Positions 10,802-21,227 of a stretch of 64,000 bases of DNA are shown here, piece by piece. Location: the NCBI GenBank assembly GCA_030848705.1, contig JAUIZM010000016.1:1178001-1242000 (forward strand). The letters run 5' to 3'. The notes under the pieces were generated by a model. The model saw only the letters and a list, made by a program, of their open reading frames with translations, was not told the DNA's origin and made no database searches. Source of the stretch: Heracleum sosnowskyi (Eukaryota > Streptophyta > Magnoliopsida > Apiales > Apiaceae). The translations under genes and the position numbers were made by a program. The first letter of the stretch is position 1. Every line of letters starts with the position of its first letter.

Positions 10802-13800
10802 ATGTCTAATGAACGACCGTCTGGATTCGATGGAACTCCCCATCCCGGAGGATCGATCGTCACGCCGTTAATAAATCGGCAATTGAATTTTGATTCTGAG
10901 GGGGACGAAGGTCCCTTGCCGACCCCTGAAGAGCAGAGAGAATTGCTCCTCAAATGGAGAGAGGAGCAGGCGGCTAAAAAAGGAAAGCAGAAAGTAAACG
11001 AACAAGCCGACAAGGAGGCCCTGATACGGGCTAAGAAGAAGGAAGCAGCTAAGCTCAAACTCCAAGCCATCAAACTTCGTAGGGAAGAGTTAGAATTGGA
11101 GGAGAAGGCACTAAGAGAGTCACTAGAAGAGGCCGAGGTGACACGAGTGTCGTCCGAACACCGAAGGGATAAAAGGCCGTTTGACGATGAAGACGAGTCT
11201 TCGGACTCCGAATCGCACCCTAGGAGGACACGCTCTAGAATCACTCTGACCGATTCTGATGATGAGGACGACCCGCACGTCCGGGATCGTATAAAGAGAA
11301 TGGAAAAAGCAATGTTCGGAGACCGGAAAGTGAGCCATGAACCAATCGTCTCCGAGGAAATCGAGCAATACAGACCCCCTTCGGGTGGACAATTCCCGAA
11401 GATGAACGAGTTCAATGGGAAAGGAGACCCAGAGGACCATTGTGAGAAATATGAGTCTCTAATGACGGGTATGGGGCACTGTGATATTATGTTGTGCAAG
11501 ATGTTCAAAACATACTTGAAGGGACCAGCAACGATGTGGTATCGTTCGCAAAGACCCCGATCGATATATTCGTACGATCAGCTAAAAAGGAGGTTCCTGA
11601 GGCACTATTCTCATTTGTGCCGAAGGGAGAAGGATACTGAGGCTCTGATTCATTGCCGTCAGAGATCGAACGAAGAGTTAGGAGACTACCTAGCTCGATT
11701 CAAAGAAGAGGCGGGAATGGTCACCAATTTGGACAAAGTCAAAGCTGCAGGGTTTTTAGCCGCTGGATTAGACCCTGTGAAAGGTAAAAAACTCCGCTCT
11801 TCTCTTTACGATATTCCTCCTAAATCTTTGAATGATATATATGTGAGAGGAGAAGCCATCCGGAGGAAACTGGAATCCATTGGGGGGTATAAGGAAAGTC
11901 GCAGAAATGAGGGTTTTGGACGAGACGACCGAAGGGGTCGAGGAGACATCAAAAGTAGGCTGACGGACAATAGGCCCGACCGAGGAGCAGACAGAAGAAG
12001 AGATAGAGATAGTACGGTGTTCACCCCTTTGAACGCACCTATCTCGAAAATTCTCCATGAGATAAAGGGGAAGCCGGGATTCGTTCGGCCTGCTAGAATG
12101 AAAACCCCAGATTACAAGAAAAATGGGGATAAGTATTGCGAGTACCATAAGGATAAGGGGCATAACACAGATGAATGCTACCATTTGAAGAAGCTAATTG
12201 AAAAAATGGTAAAGAAGGGAGATTTAGAACAGTATAAGGGCGACCTAAGGGATAAGCTGGAACCCAAGGAGCCCAGGAGAGAAAAGGGGCCTGAAAGGGA
12301 AGAAAAATACAGAGGCGAAGTTCGAACGATTTCAGGGGGCACGGTGCTAGAGCGGTGCACTAAGACCGCCCGAAAGAAGTATGCCAGACAGGTCTACAAC
12401 TTGTATCAGACCAACCCGGCCAGACAGCCCCTGCCTATCACTTTCACAGAGGATGATTTCGAAGACGTGATATGGCCGCACGAAGACCCACTCATCATAA
12501 ATCCCATTATAGGGGAAAACAAAATCTGGAGAGTTCTAGTTGATGGTGGTAGTTCGGTCAATATCCTGTATCACAGAACATACTGCAAGATGAACTTAGG
12601 GGGCGAGCAGTTGGAGCCATGTCATGAGGCACCACTGTACGGCTTCGGGAATCAGCCCGTGCCGATCGAGGGGACAATTAACCTCCCCATCGCGCTGGGA
12701 AAAGCACCTTACATCGTGGAAAAAGAAGCCAAGTTCTATGTAGTGAAAGTGGATAGTCCGTACAATGGAATCCTGGGAAGGCCGATCCTCAGCGCTTTTC
12801 AGGCGGTAGCCTCTGTTCCCCACCTGAAGCTGAAATTCCCAACAGAGAATGGAGTGGGGGAAATGAGAGGAGATCAGAAGGCTGCTCGAATCATAATGTT
12901 GGAAGACATTGAGAAAGACAAAGATGTTGAGATGACTGAAGGGGGTAAACGAAAGAGGACTGAAGACGATGGAAGCAGTCGTCAGATGATGAACATCGAG
13001 TTAGAAAAATTTGGGGCAGATTTGTCCAACCCTATAGCCGAACCAGCAACCGAGACGGAGGAAGTAGAACTGTATGTCGGGCAGTCGGGGAAAATGATCC
13101 AAATAGGCAAAAATATGGAGCCTGAGCTAAAAAAGAAGGTCATTGAAGTGATCAGACAGTACCACGATGTGTTCGCGTGGGGACCGGAGGACATGCCAGG
13201 CCTAGACCCTTCGGTTGCAAAACATTGTCTTAGCGTTAACCCCGATGCAAAGCCTGTTAAGCAGAAGAAAAGAAATTTCGCCATGGAAAGGCAACAAGTC
13301 ATCCAGGCCGAAGTGGAAAAGTTGTTGGAAGCTAAGTTCATTGAGGAAATTGAGTATCCGGACTGGCTGGCGAATGTGGTAGTAGTCAAGAAGTCGAATA
13401 ACAAATGGAGAATGTGCGTCGACTACACCGACCTGAACAAAGCCTGTCCGAAGGATCACTACCCCTTACCTAACATTGATCAGTTAATAGACGCAACCTC
13501 AGGGCACCAGGTACTTAGTTTTCTAGATGCTTTTTCTGGATATCATCAAATTGCAATGAATGCCGAGGATATTCCAAAGACAGCATTCATCACGCCCAAA
13601 GGTACATATGCATACATCAAGATGCCCTTCGGGCTGAAGAATGCAGGGGCAACCTTCCAGAAAATGATCAACAAGGTATTCAAGCAACAGATCGGTCGGA
13701 ATATGGAATGCTACGTGGACGATATGATCGTGAAATCCATGTTTAAAGACCATGCAGAGGACCTGAAAGAATGTTTTGAAACACTCAGGAGAAATAATAT

Positions 13801-16267
13801 GAAAATTAATCCAAGCAAGTGCACGTTCGGGGTTGCCAGTGGCAAGTTTCTGGGATACATGGTAAGTGCCAGAGGGATAGAGGCCAACCCTGAGAAGATC
13901 AAGGCAGTGATTGATATGGAGGCACCGAAGACGATCAGGGATATTCAAAAATTAACTGGACGGTTGGCTGCTTTGAGAAGGTTCATTTCCCGATCGGCCG
14001 AGAAAGCCCTACCGTTCTTCGAAGTACTCCGGGGGTCAAAAAACTTTGAATGGGGAACGGACTGCCAGAAGGCATTTGAAGAAGTTAAAGAATATCTGGT
14101 CAAAGCCCCACTCCTAATGAGGCCCGATCCTAAAGAAACACTGCAACTCTACTTAGCAGTGAATGACCGAACGGTAGGAGCTGTACTAGTCAAGGAGCAC
14201 GAAAAGAATCAACACCCAGTATTTTATGTCTCACACATGCTCAAGGACGCGGAAACAAGATACCCCAATGCCGAAAAGTTCGCCTTTGGTTTAGTGGTAG
14301 CATCAAGGAAACTACGCCATTATTTTCAAGGAAGAACGGTGCAAGTGGTTACCGATCAACCCTTGAAAAAGATCCTTCAAAGACCGGAAGCTTCGGGCAG
14401 AGTTGTGGCCTGGTCGGTAGAGCTGGGAGAGTATGACTTAGAATTTAAGCCCAGAACCGCCATCAAAGCCCAAACACTGGCCGATTTCTTGATAGAATGT
14501 TCTTTCTCAGGACCGAAGGACTTGACACCGGAGGAACAGATAATTCAGTCACCTGGGAAATGGAAACTTTTCGTGGATGGTTCGGTCACTAAAACAAAGT
14601 ATGGGGCCGGTATGATCCTCATCAGCCCCGATGGTTTTGAGATTTGTCAGGCTATCAGGTTCACCTTCCCTTTGACTAACAATGAGGCTGAATATGAAGC
14701 TTTACTAGCAGGACTCTCCTTGGCACGGAGTCTAGAGGTAAAACATGTAAGGGTATTTAGCGATTCCATGCTAGTGGTGAAGCAATTCTCCGGGGAGTAT
14801 GGCCAAAAAGACCCCCGGACGAAAGCATACACAGCCAAGGTACGTGAAACTTCACTTCATTTTGAGTCATTTGAATTAAGCCAGGTAGCCAGAGAAAACA
14901 ACAGCAGGGCAGATGCGTTGTCTAGGCTTGCCTCAGCGGAAACCCAAAATCTGATGGGCTCGATATACCTGACCGAAGTGAAAATCCCTTCGATCGACAA
15001 AAAGCAATGTCTGGAAATCCATCAAGGAATCAATTGGATGACCCCCATCAGGGCATTCTTGGAAAAAGGGGTAGTGCCGCTAGACAAGAAGGAAGCCCAA
15101 AAGGTGAAATATCGTTCAGCCAGCTACACCTTAGTAGGGGGACAGTTGTTCAGACGATCGGTCACACAACCTCTACTCAAATGTCTGGACCCCGAAGATC
15201 AAAGGTTAGTGTTGGAAACAGTGCACGAAGGAATTTGTGGGGAGCATTTGGCAGGACGATCACTAGCCTTCAAAATCCTTAGACAAGGGTTCTTCTGGCC
15301 GACCGTAAGGGAAGACGCCAAGAATTACTCGAAGAAGTGTAAGCAGTGCCAGCTATTCAGTACCGTACCGAAGCAACCCCCAGAAGAAATGTCATCGGTC
15401 CTCAATCCAATTCCCTTTGCTATGTGGGCCGTGGACATTGTGGGAATCCTACCCACCAGTACTAAGCAGGCTAAATATTGCATTGTAGCCATCGATTACA
15501 TGACGAAATGGGTGGAAGCTCGACCACTATCGGCCATAACCGAAGAAGCAGCCAAAAAGTTTATGTTAGAACAAGTAATTCTAAGGTTTGGTATCCCGAT
15601 GATCTGTGTATCAGATAATGGAACTCAATTCATCGGTAGTAAGTTCAGGAAGTTTCTAGCTAAGTTTGGAATTCAACAGAAGTTCAGTTCAGTCGGTCAT
15701 CCACAGGGGAATGGAGCTATTGAAGCAGCAAATAAGATAATCTTCGACGGTATAAAGAAACGGCTCGGGGATGCCAAAGGTATGTGGGCAGAAGAGTTAC
15801 CCTATGTTCTTTGGGCTTATCGAACGACCCCCAGGTCCTCGACCGGAGAAACTCCATTTAGGTTAGCATTTGGGACGGATGCATTGATGCCAGCCGAAGT
15901 TGGAATGGAATCGTACCGGACACAGGTGTTTAAGGTGGAACAGAATGAGTGGGGTTTACGAGCTAATGTTGATTTGGTGGTTGAAGAAAGAGAAGCCGCG
16001 CATCAGAGAAATGTTCAATACCAGCTGCAAGCCGCTCAGTACTACGACGCAGGGGTAAAGAAAAGGTCTTTCCAGGTAGGGGACCACGTTCTCAGGGAAC
16101 GAGCAACCTCCATGCCGACCAAACAAGGGAAACTGATGCCGAATTGGGAGGGCCCATACACAGTGGTCGAAGTTGTTCGACCAGGGACATATCAACTGTC
16201 CGGATCGGACGGTTCATTGATCAAAAACACTTGGCATGCTTCACGCCTTCGTAGGTTCTACCAGTAA
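10802..16267 (+). CDS. gag-pol: Element E Gag-Pol polyprotein, 1821 residues, intact
   Basis: A single frame runs from ATG at 10802 to TAA at 16267. A charged coiled-coil-like stretch (about 35-110) precedes the gag domain (from about 203, FNGKGDPEDHCEKYE). A CxxH-type knuckle follows near 445 (CEYHKDKGHNTDEC), then protease (LVDGGSSVNILY, near 580), RT (about 850-980, with MPFGLKNAGATFQ and YVDDM near 970), a first RNase H (VGAVLVKEH, VVTDQPLKKIL) and a second RNase H (about 1255-1380, FVDGS, NNEAEYEALLAGL, NSRADALSRLA). Integrase comes last: HHCC zinc region, catalytic Asp near 1543 (VDIVG), SDNGTQF near 1605, Glu in NGAIEAANK near 1640, and a C-terminal WEGPYTVVEV block. No chromodomain is seen. 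Two RNase H domains are diagnostic of the Tat lineage. All catalytic motifs are present. Confidence 0.97.
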   Translation: MSNERPSGFDGTPHPGGSIVTPLINRQLNFDSEGDEGPLPTPEEQRELLLKWREEQAAKKGKQKVNEQADKEALIRAKKKEAAKLKLQAIKLRREELELEEKALRESLEEAEVTRVSSEHRRDKRPFDDEDESSDSESHPRRTRSRITLTDSDDEDDPHVRDRIKRMEKAMFGDRKVSHEPIVSEEIEQYRPPSGGQFPKMNEFNGKGDPEDHCEKYESLMTGMGHCDIMLCKMFKTYLKGPATMWYRSQRPRSIYSYDQLKRRFLRHYSHLCRREKDTEALIHCRQRSNEELGDYLARFKEEAGMVTNLDKVKAAGFLAAGLDPVKGKKLRSSLYDIPPKSLNDIYVRGEAIRRKLESIGGYKESRRNEGFGRDDRRGRGDIKSRLTDNRPDRGADRRRDRDSTVFTPLNAPISKILHEIKGKPGFVRPARMKTPDYKKNGDKYCEYHKDKGHNTDECYHLKKLIEKMVKKGDLEQYKGDLRDKLEPKEPRREKGPEREEKYRGEVRTISGGTVLERCTKTARKKYARQVYNLYQTNPARQPLPITFTEDDFEDVIWPHEDPLIINPIIGENKIWRVLVDGGSSVNILYHRTYCKMNLGGEQLEPCHEAPLYGFGNQPVPIEGTINLPIALGKAPYIVEKEAKFYVVKVDSPYNGILGRPILSAFQAVASVPHLKLKFPTENGVGEMRGDQKAARIIMLEDIEKDKDVEMTEGGKRKRTEDDGSSRQMMNIELEKFGADLSNPIAEPATETEEVELYVGQSGKMIQIGKNMEPELKKKVIEVIRQYHDVFAWGPEDMPGLDPSVAKHCLSVNPDAKPVKQKKRNFAMERQQVIQAEVEKLLEAKFIEEIEYPDWLANVVVVKKSNNKWRMCVDYTDLNKACPKDHYPLPNIDQLIDATSGHQVLSFLDAFSGYHQIAMNAEDIPKTAFITPKGTYAYIKMPFGLKNAGATFQKMINKVFKQQIGRNMECYVDDMIVKSMFKDHAEDLKECFETLRRNNMKINPSKCTFGVASGKFLGYMVSARGIEANPEKIKAVIDMEAPKTIRDIQKLTGRLAALRRFISRSAEKALPFFEVLRGSKNFEWGTDCQKAFEEVKEYLVKAPLLMRPDPKETLQLYLAVNDRTVGAVLVKEHEKNQHPVFYVSHMLKDAETRYPNAEKFAFGLVVASRKLRHYFQGRTVQVVTDQPLKKILQRPEASGRVVAWSVELGEYDLEFKPRTAIKAQTLADFLIECSFSGPKDLTPEEQIIQSPGKWKLFVDGSVTKTKYGAGMILISPDGFEICQAIRFTFPLTNNEAEYEALLAGLSLARSLEVKHVRVFSDSMLVVKQFSGEYGQKDPRTKAYTAKVRETSLHFESFELSQVARENNSRADALSRLASAETQNLMGSIYLTEVKIPSIDKKQCLEIHQGINWMTPIRAFLEKGVVPLDKKEAQKVKYRSASYTLVGGQLFRRSVTQPLLKCLDPEDQRLVLETVHEGICGEHLAGRSLAFKILRQGFFWPTVREDAKNYSKKCKQCQLFSTVPKQPPEEMSSVLNPIPFAMWAVDIVGILPTSTKQAKYCIVAIDYMTKWVEARPLSAITEEAAKKFMLEQVILRFGIPMICVSDNGTQFIGSKFRKFLAKFGIQQKFSSVGHPQGNGAIEAANKIIFDGIKKRLGDAKGMWAEELPYVLWAYRTTPRSSTGETPFRLAFGTDALMPAEVGMESYRTQVFKVEQNEWGLRANVDLVVEEREAAHQRNVQYQLQAAQYYDAGVKKRSFQVGDHVLRERATSMPTKQGKLMPNWEGPYTVVEVVRPGTYQLSGSDGSLIKNTWHASRLRRFYQ

Positions 16268-16651
16268 GCCTATCGAAAATCTTCGTTCTTTTATTGTTTT
16301 GCTTTGAACAATTTTCCTTCAGCATATTTTACTTCAGTATGAATGAAAACAAAAGGTCTGTTTCCAATATCGTTTATTCGAACATATTTACTTCAGCATA
16401 TTTATTTTATGATGATGGATAATAAAGGCAAAATTGGAATAGAGTGAACGAAGGAACTGTGCCAGCATAAAAATTCCAAGCCCATACTTCAGGGCATTCG
16501 AAAGGAAGTTATGAGCTTGCAATTCCTGTTTTGTTATCGGCCCCTGAACTGTTAACATTTTGATATATTCTTTCACGTTATCAAAATATTAAAGGGACAA
16601 ACTTACCGAAGAGGTATGACGAATTAATGTGCATACCAAAGGTAAACTTAA

Positions 16652-16747
16652 ACAAAAAACACTAAGGCAAATTATTAGGCCAAAGATGTGTTACACAGAC
16701 AAAAAACACTAAGGCAAATTATTAGGCCAAAGATGTGTTACACAGAC
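16652..16747 (+). repeat. Tandem duplication, 2 x 47 bp
   Basis: A 47 bp unit containing AAAAAACACTAAGGCAAATT and GATGTGTTACACAGAC occurs twice head to tail without visible differences. Confidence 0.9.
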
Positions 16748-16770
16748 AAATACCAAGGCAAATCATTAAG

Positions 16771-16888
16771 CCTAAGAGGTATTATAAGGGAAAAGCTAAG
16801 GCAATCAAATAAGACCTAAAGCAAGCATGCCTAAGAGGTATTATAAAGAAAAAGCTAAGGCAATCAAATAAGACCTAAAGCAAGCATG
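16771..16888 (+). repeat. Tandem duplication, 2 x 59 bp
   Basis: A 59 bp unit starting CCTAAGAGGTATTATAA and ending GCAAGCATG occurs twice, with two or so differences (GGGAAAA against AGAAAAA). Confidence 0.9.
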
Positions 16889-17017
16889 ATTAAACGCCAA
16901 ACACATCATGTGAATGGAGAAGCATAAAGTTTAATAAATACAAGCCCGAAGGCAATAGTTGAAACAGACCCGAAGGCCAAATGTTAAGTTACAAGAATAA
17001 TAGTAAAGGTGCTAAGT

Positions 17018-18829
17018 CTAATCAGACATTTCTGATTCGGGGTCTGAGCTAACAACCGGAGGGACGTCAGGCTCTTCAGGACGGCCGATGGGATCTTCCA
17101 TACCCTCCTCCAAGAGAAGCTTATGGTCCATCCCAGCGGCGTGAGCCTTACGGATCACCTCCTCAAAGCCAGCCGTGAAACCCCTGTCTTCCGACAACAG
17201 CACCAGCTTCTGGGCCTTCTTCTCGGACTTCCTGGAGGCTCTTAAACTGGACTTAACCCGGTTCAGACGAACGAACGCAGCATCCAGATCGATCTTGACA
17301 CTGTCTCGGTCGGTCATCACCTGGGCCAGCCTCTGCTGTAAAGAAGCAACCTCCTTGTGCAACGAGTCCAGCTGGGCCTCAGCAGCCTCTGCCCTTTCTT
17401 CGGTCAGCTTGAGCCCACGCAGCTGACTTCCCAGATCTTTAACCTTCTGTTCAACGGTAGCAACCCAAGGAACAACCTGAAAATAGTGCAAAGGGAAGAA
17501 AAGGGTGAAAAATCTATTTATTGAAGAAAAGAACTAAACACAAGGTACAGAACACTTACCAAAGCGACGTGGCCAATCAACTCTGAGCAGGCGCCAAGGG
17601 CATCAGTATTATCGTACACCGGGCGATCCTGGGGAAGGACGAAGGCCCGACATAGATCAACACCAAGCTCCTTCGACGCAGCAGGAGCAGGGACCCCGAA
17701 GCGGTCAGTTGTCATTATTGACCACTCCGGCCGGTAGGTCGAAACAGCCTCCCCATCAGCCACCCGCGGACGCTTCTGAGCTGAAGTCCGGCCGACGTCG
17801 GATACATTGATTATTTCTACATCAGCGACGGTAGTGTCAATGATGTCTTCCTCAGCTCCTGACGCCCGATGCTCGGTCTCACCGGGAGGACTCGCCGCAG
17901 TTGAAGTCCCAGCAGAATCCTCGGCAGTTTTCCTAGCAGCCGCAGCAGCAAGTTTCTGAGCATTCTTGGCTTGTAGCCTCTTGATCATATCAGAACGGGT
18001 AGACACTACAAAAAGAACATATTTTCAAGTCAGTAAACAGAGAAAGGAATATTAAGGAATTAACGAGCATGAAGGAAATTAAATAAAGATGCAATCTGGT
18101 GTTACCGGTACCCCATAAGGCCCGAAGCCAGGTCTTGTCCCTACTAACAGCTAAGGGGATACGGTTTGGCTCTTGAGGGTGATAAAGGCGAGAATAATCT
18201 GCCCGATCCTCATTGCTTAATTCGGGAGCAGTAACAAGGGCTGGGTCGACTTCCCGCCACACGGAGTACTTAACCAGTTTGTGACCACTGATATAAAACC
18301 AGTGGTCATGGGTTCCCCGGTTGCTAGAATTCGTCGTCCCCCAATCCGGTCGGCCAGTCCTGCGAGACAGCTGGTAAAAGCCAACACTCTTGCCATTCTT
18401 CCTAAAATCGAAATGATGAAGGAGAAGGGACAAGCGAGGTCTCACGCCAGCTTTCAGACACCTGTTCTGGAAGGTGTTAATATGAATGAAAGTGTTGGGG
18501 TCAAGTTGCCCCAAAGCGACCGATGTATATCTTAAAAGTTTCTTTAAGACGGGGAGAAGCGGAAGCCGGAGTCCGCAGAAAAAAGCCCGCTCGGACACTC
18601 CAAGCGAGACCGACCCAAATTCCTCGGCCACCGTAGGTGTATGGTAGATCAGGTCGGTCTCATCAGCTGCCCACGTTCGGAAAAGAGAACTTCCGATGTC
18701 GTATTTCTCCGGCATCCTACGGACTTCGGCCTCCGTCATGACCGAATTAAGGTTAGCAGAAGGAAACCGAGAAGCACTAAAATGGGCCATAGCAGAATAG
18801 AAAGGCCCATACTCCACGGGTTGATCCAT
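17018..18829 (-). CDS. Antisense gene of element E, three likely exons, Tat-type antisense protein
   Basis: Three minus-strand frames are joined by good splice sites that keep the frame. Exon 1 runs 18829-18106 (ATG of MDQPVEYG) and ends before GTAACA; exon 2 is 18005-17560, after TTTTTGTAG and before GTAAGTG; exon 3 is 17476-17018, after TATTTTCAG, to the stop. Introns are 100 and 83 nt. Exon 1 has the block VSERAFFCGLRLPLLPVLKK and then RPRLSLLLHHF, resembling by eye the Pfam family called putative gypsy type transposon. Exon 2 is Ala/Ser/Thr-rich with a basic start (RLQAKNAQK). Exon 3 is a coiled coil (about residues EQKVKDLGSQLRGLK onwards) with an acidic tail. The open frame extends upstream of the ATG to a stop near 18952, so a 5' exon or earlier start is possible. 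Function unknown. Confidence 0.75.
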
Positions 18830-19715
18830 CGCCTGCAGGGAGCGCAAAAGGACAAAATTAGCCTTGTACTCGGATGAATTAAAGGGCTGAATGGTCAAGA
18901 ATGTGGGTCGGATGAGCAAGACCGAGTACAGAGGGCCAGGTTTGAAGGAAAGAAATCCCTAGATGCATAAAGTGGCGGAAATGAAAGGTTTAGAAAAAAG
19001 TCTGAAGTGTGTTCTAAGAGCTTGAAGATCGACCGAAGGGTGTTCTACAGACTACCCAGAAAATCATTTTGTTTCCAGTAAAGCACACCCGTTACCCCCT
19101 AAATTGTGCAAGGATAGTCAAGGGACATACTCAGGAGCACTCTTTAACACTAACGTAGCCTAAAGTGCGCTATGAATACAGGTTTATTCGTGTTGTGCTC
19201 ATATATATATACATGCATGCGTAGCAGTAGCAAATATCGAATACACAATCTACGATAGAGGAAATGGTAATAGCAATAGAGGAAAAACTCACTGTTAGAA
19301 ATCGTTGGAGACGGGGATTGACGAGATGTTGTGGAGATCCTTGCACCTATGATTCCTTGGCTTGAAGTGGAAGAGAATGAGAGTATTTGGGAGGAGTGAT
19401 TTCTGGGTCACTACTGTTTGAAATGGGAAAGTGTAAAAGAAAAGGGCGGTTGTATACGAATATCTAGAGCCGTTTCGAAAATGAAGGGCCAGGATGAGAA
19501 CCGTTGAAATTCACGGCTGAGATCCACCTGGAGAATCGTGTAACCCCCTTGTGTAATTATTACAACAGCTGTCTGTTGCTGACACGGAAGAGACCTTTGA
19601 TATATTCGGCTGGCCTTTTGGACGTTCTGACAAAGACCGGTCCTAGATGTATTTCGAAGATGGAATGGATCTTTGGGCCTCCGACCGAATGTTCTTCGCA
19701 CGGAGTCCAGGGACA
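18830..19715 (-). other. Upstream region of the antisense gene in element E
   Basis: No further gene is seen on either strand. On the minus strand, TATATATATA at about 19211-19202 is a candidate TATA box about 375 bases before the chosen ATG; a leader or 5' exon would lie between. Short frames here are not conserved with anything I recognise. Confidence 0.5.
19202..19211 (-). promoter_or_regulatory. Candidate TATA box of the antisense gene in element E
   Basis: The sequence TATATATATA sits upstream of the antisense gene, in a region with no sense-strand coding role. A simple TA run can occur by chance, so this is tentative. Confidence 0.35.
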
Positions 19716-20119
19716 TGTTAGAGGCTTAAGGCTGATGCCCACTGGGCCGATCGAAGCAGCCCATTTTCCATAGCCTGTGTGAAGAGGCCCAACACCTTTT
19801 CAACGACCGAAGAGCCCACTTTCCACCTTTAATGGACTGGGCCGATCCATAGCAGGAAGACCAGGTCGTGGGAAGACCCCGAGTTCCACGTTCGGAACGT
19901 GGGGGATCGGAACTAACTGGTAAAATAAGAGGATCAGGTTTATTCTTCAGTTGATAGACAATTTACACAAACAGACACATATTAGCTATACGTTCAATTT
20001 ACCTATCTGGACTACCAGTTACTGATTCTCACGCCGGAGGTGAATCGGGGGGCCCAACCCTCGCATTCTTCTTCTTTGCAGGTCCGACCGGACGTAGGTG
20101 ACGAAAACTGGTTCCAACA
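19716..20119 (+). repeat. 3' LTR of element E (404 bp)
   Basis: Same length and, by eye, the same sequence as the left LTR. It is followed at once by ATAAC (20120-20124), the right copy of the target-site duplication, and then by element B gag. Confidence 0.95.
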
Positions 20120-20124
20120 ATAAC

Positions 20125-20578
20125 ATTTAACCTTATTCTCAAGAAATACTATTTTCTTAGTAAGTTCATCCTGATTAACATGCACAAGTTTTAATTCTTT
20201 TACCTCATTTTCAAGAGCTGTGTTCAAAAGAATTATTCTATCATTTTCTCTACGTGCACAAGAAACAGTAGTACTAAGATGATAGATCATTTCAGCATCA
20301 GTAAACTTTACCTCTGACATGAATGATGATGAAGTGCTTGCCTCATTTGCCATTAAAGCTAGGTTTCCAATTTCACCAGCTTCTTCATCACTATCAGTAT
20401 CATCCCAACTCTTTCCCTCGGCAACATAAACTTTCCCAATCTTATTCTTCTTGCTAGAATCAAATGAGTTCCTTCTCACTTGCTTTGGCTTTTTACATTC
20501 TGTAGCGAAGTAACCCAACTCATTACAATTGTAGCACCTGATTGTGCTTCTTTCCACGGTTCCAGTTTTATAGCCACA
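20125..20578 (-). pseudogene. gag: Element B gag, middle part
   Basis: The minus-strand frame contains the CCHC knuckle CYNCNELGYFATEC and the stretches KSWDDTDSDEEAGEIGNLAL and DRIILLNTALENEVKEL, all nearly matching element F gag. It is bounded on the left by the E target-site duplication and on the right by the C LTR. The gag start lies beyond C, at 31124-32118, and the rest beyond E, at 9664-10340. A frame reading from this piece into the E LTR is an accident of insertion. Confidence 0.9.
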
Positions 20579-21120
20579 TGTTGCCCAGTAATAAACAATT
20601 GTAGAAGGGGGGTTGAATACAATTGTATAAGATTCTCGACTAAGTAAGATATATATCACAATATGAAAGAATGATAACAGCTTTATTAAATCTGATATAA
20701 AACTGTTACAAACTCTCTCAAGAAATTCTGAGTTCTTGAGAGCTGCTAGGTTACAAAAATACTGGTGTATGCGATTGATCTCGTCTCAATCGATTACAAA
20801 ACCAAAACCTAAACTGTGTTTATATACTACACAGCTTCTCTATCAATGATAAGTCCTAATCAATTACAAAGATTGAAACCTATCCTAAATTGATAGCTGC
20901 ATTCCTACAGACCAGGAACCGACAGAATAATCTTCCTTATTTAACTAGACTCCAAATATAACTCGAAGTAGGAATCCTGATCAGCTTCCAGTCCTGATGA
21001 TCAATCCTGATCCCAGTCCTGATATTCATTCTGATCCTGACGACCATGCAATCCTGATGACGTCAGCAATCCTGATCAGTTGAGTCTAGATCCTGACGAT
21101 CATTGAATCCTGATCTAACA
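20579..21120 (-). repeat. 3' LTR of element C (542 bp)
   Basis: Plus-strand ends are TGTTGCCCAGTAATAAAC and CCTGATCTAACA. Its U3 part, near 20985-21120, is packed with ATCCTGAT-like words in direct and inverted form. Confidence 0.93.
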
Positions 21121-21135
21121 ATCTCCCCCAATCTC
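21121..21135 (-). promoter_or_regulatory. Polypurine tract of element C
   Basis: The minus strand reads GAGATTGGGGGAGAT directly before the 3' LTR. The same tract precedes the 3' LTR of element I (35758-35772), and element H has a near match. Confidence 0.85.
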
Positions 21136-21227
21136 ATACTTTGTGAAATAAAGTATAGATTCCTAAGATTCAATGATGTCAAAAACATATTTACAAAATG
21201 TACAAATATCAGCAGCAATTTATCTGT

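Larger units (their letters stand above)
16268..17017 (+). other. Element E spacer between gag-pol and the antisense gene
   Basis: This holds no gene. It is the 3' untranslated side of both the sense gag-pol and the antisense gene, which converge here. It contains the two tandem duplications listed separately and many short GGCAA/AAGGC words. Confidence 0.7.
10341..20119 (+). mobile_element. Element E: complete Tat-lineage Ty3-gypsy retrotransposon
   Basis: Two 404 bp LTRs (10341-10744, 19716-20119) look identical base for base, and a perfect ATAAC duplication flanks them. Inside are a TGGCGCC-type primer site, an unbroken gag-pol of 1821 residues, a 3' spacer with tandem duplications, and an antisense gene with two likely introns. 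Two RNase H domains and antisense ORFs near the 3' end are known features of the Tat lineage. E sits inside the gag of element B. No inactivating change is seen, so it may be, or recently have been, an autonomous mobile copy. The sequence before the 3' LTR (GGAGTCCAGGGACA) is a poor polypurine tract. Confidence 0.95.

Noticed and set aside
11123..11440. Several minus-strand frames inside gag-pol of element E
   Set aside because: Antisense shadows of the intact sense frame; unlike 17018-18829 they have no splice logic or domains.
16652..16888. Possible CRISPR-like repeats
   Set aside because: Direct tandem duplications without spacers in a plant genome.
20012..20659. Long minus-strand frame with a zinc knuckle
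   Set aside because: It is a chimera of element C LTR, element B gag and element E LTR created by insertion, not one gene.
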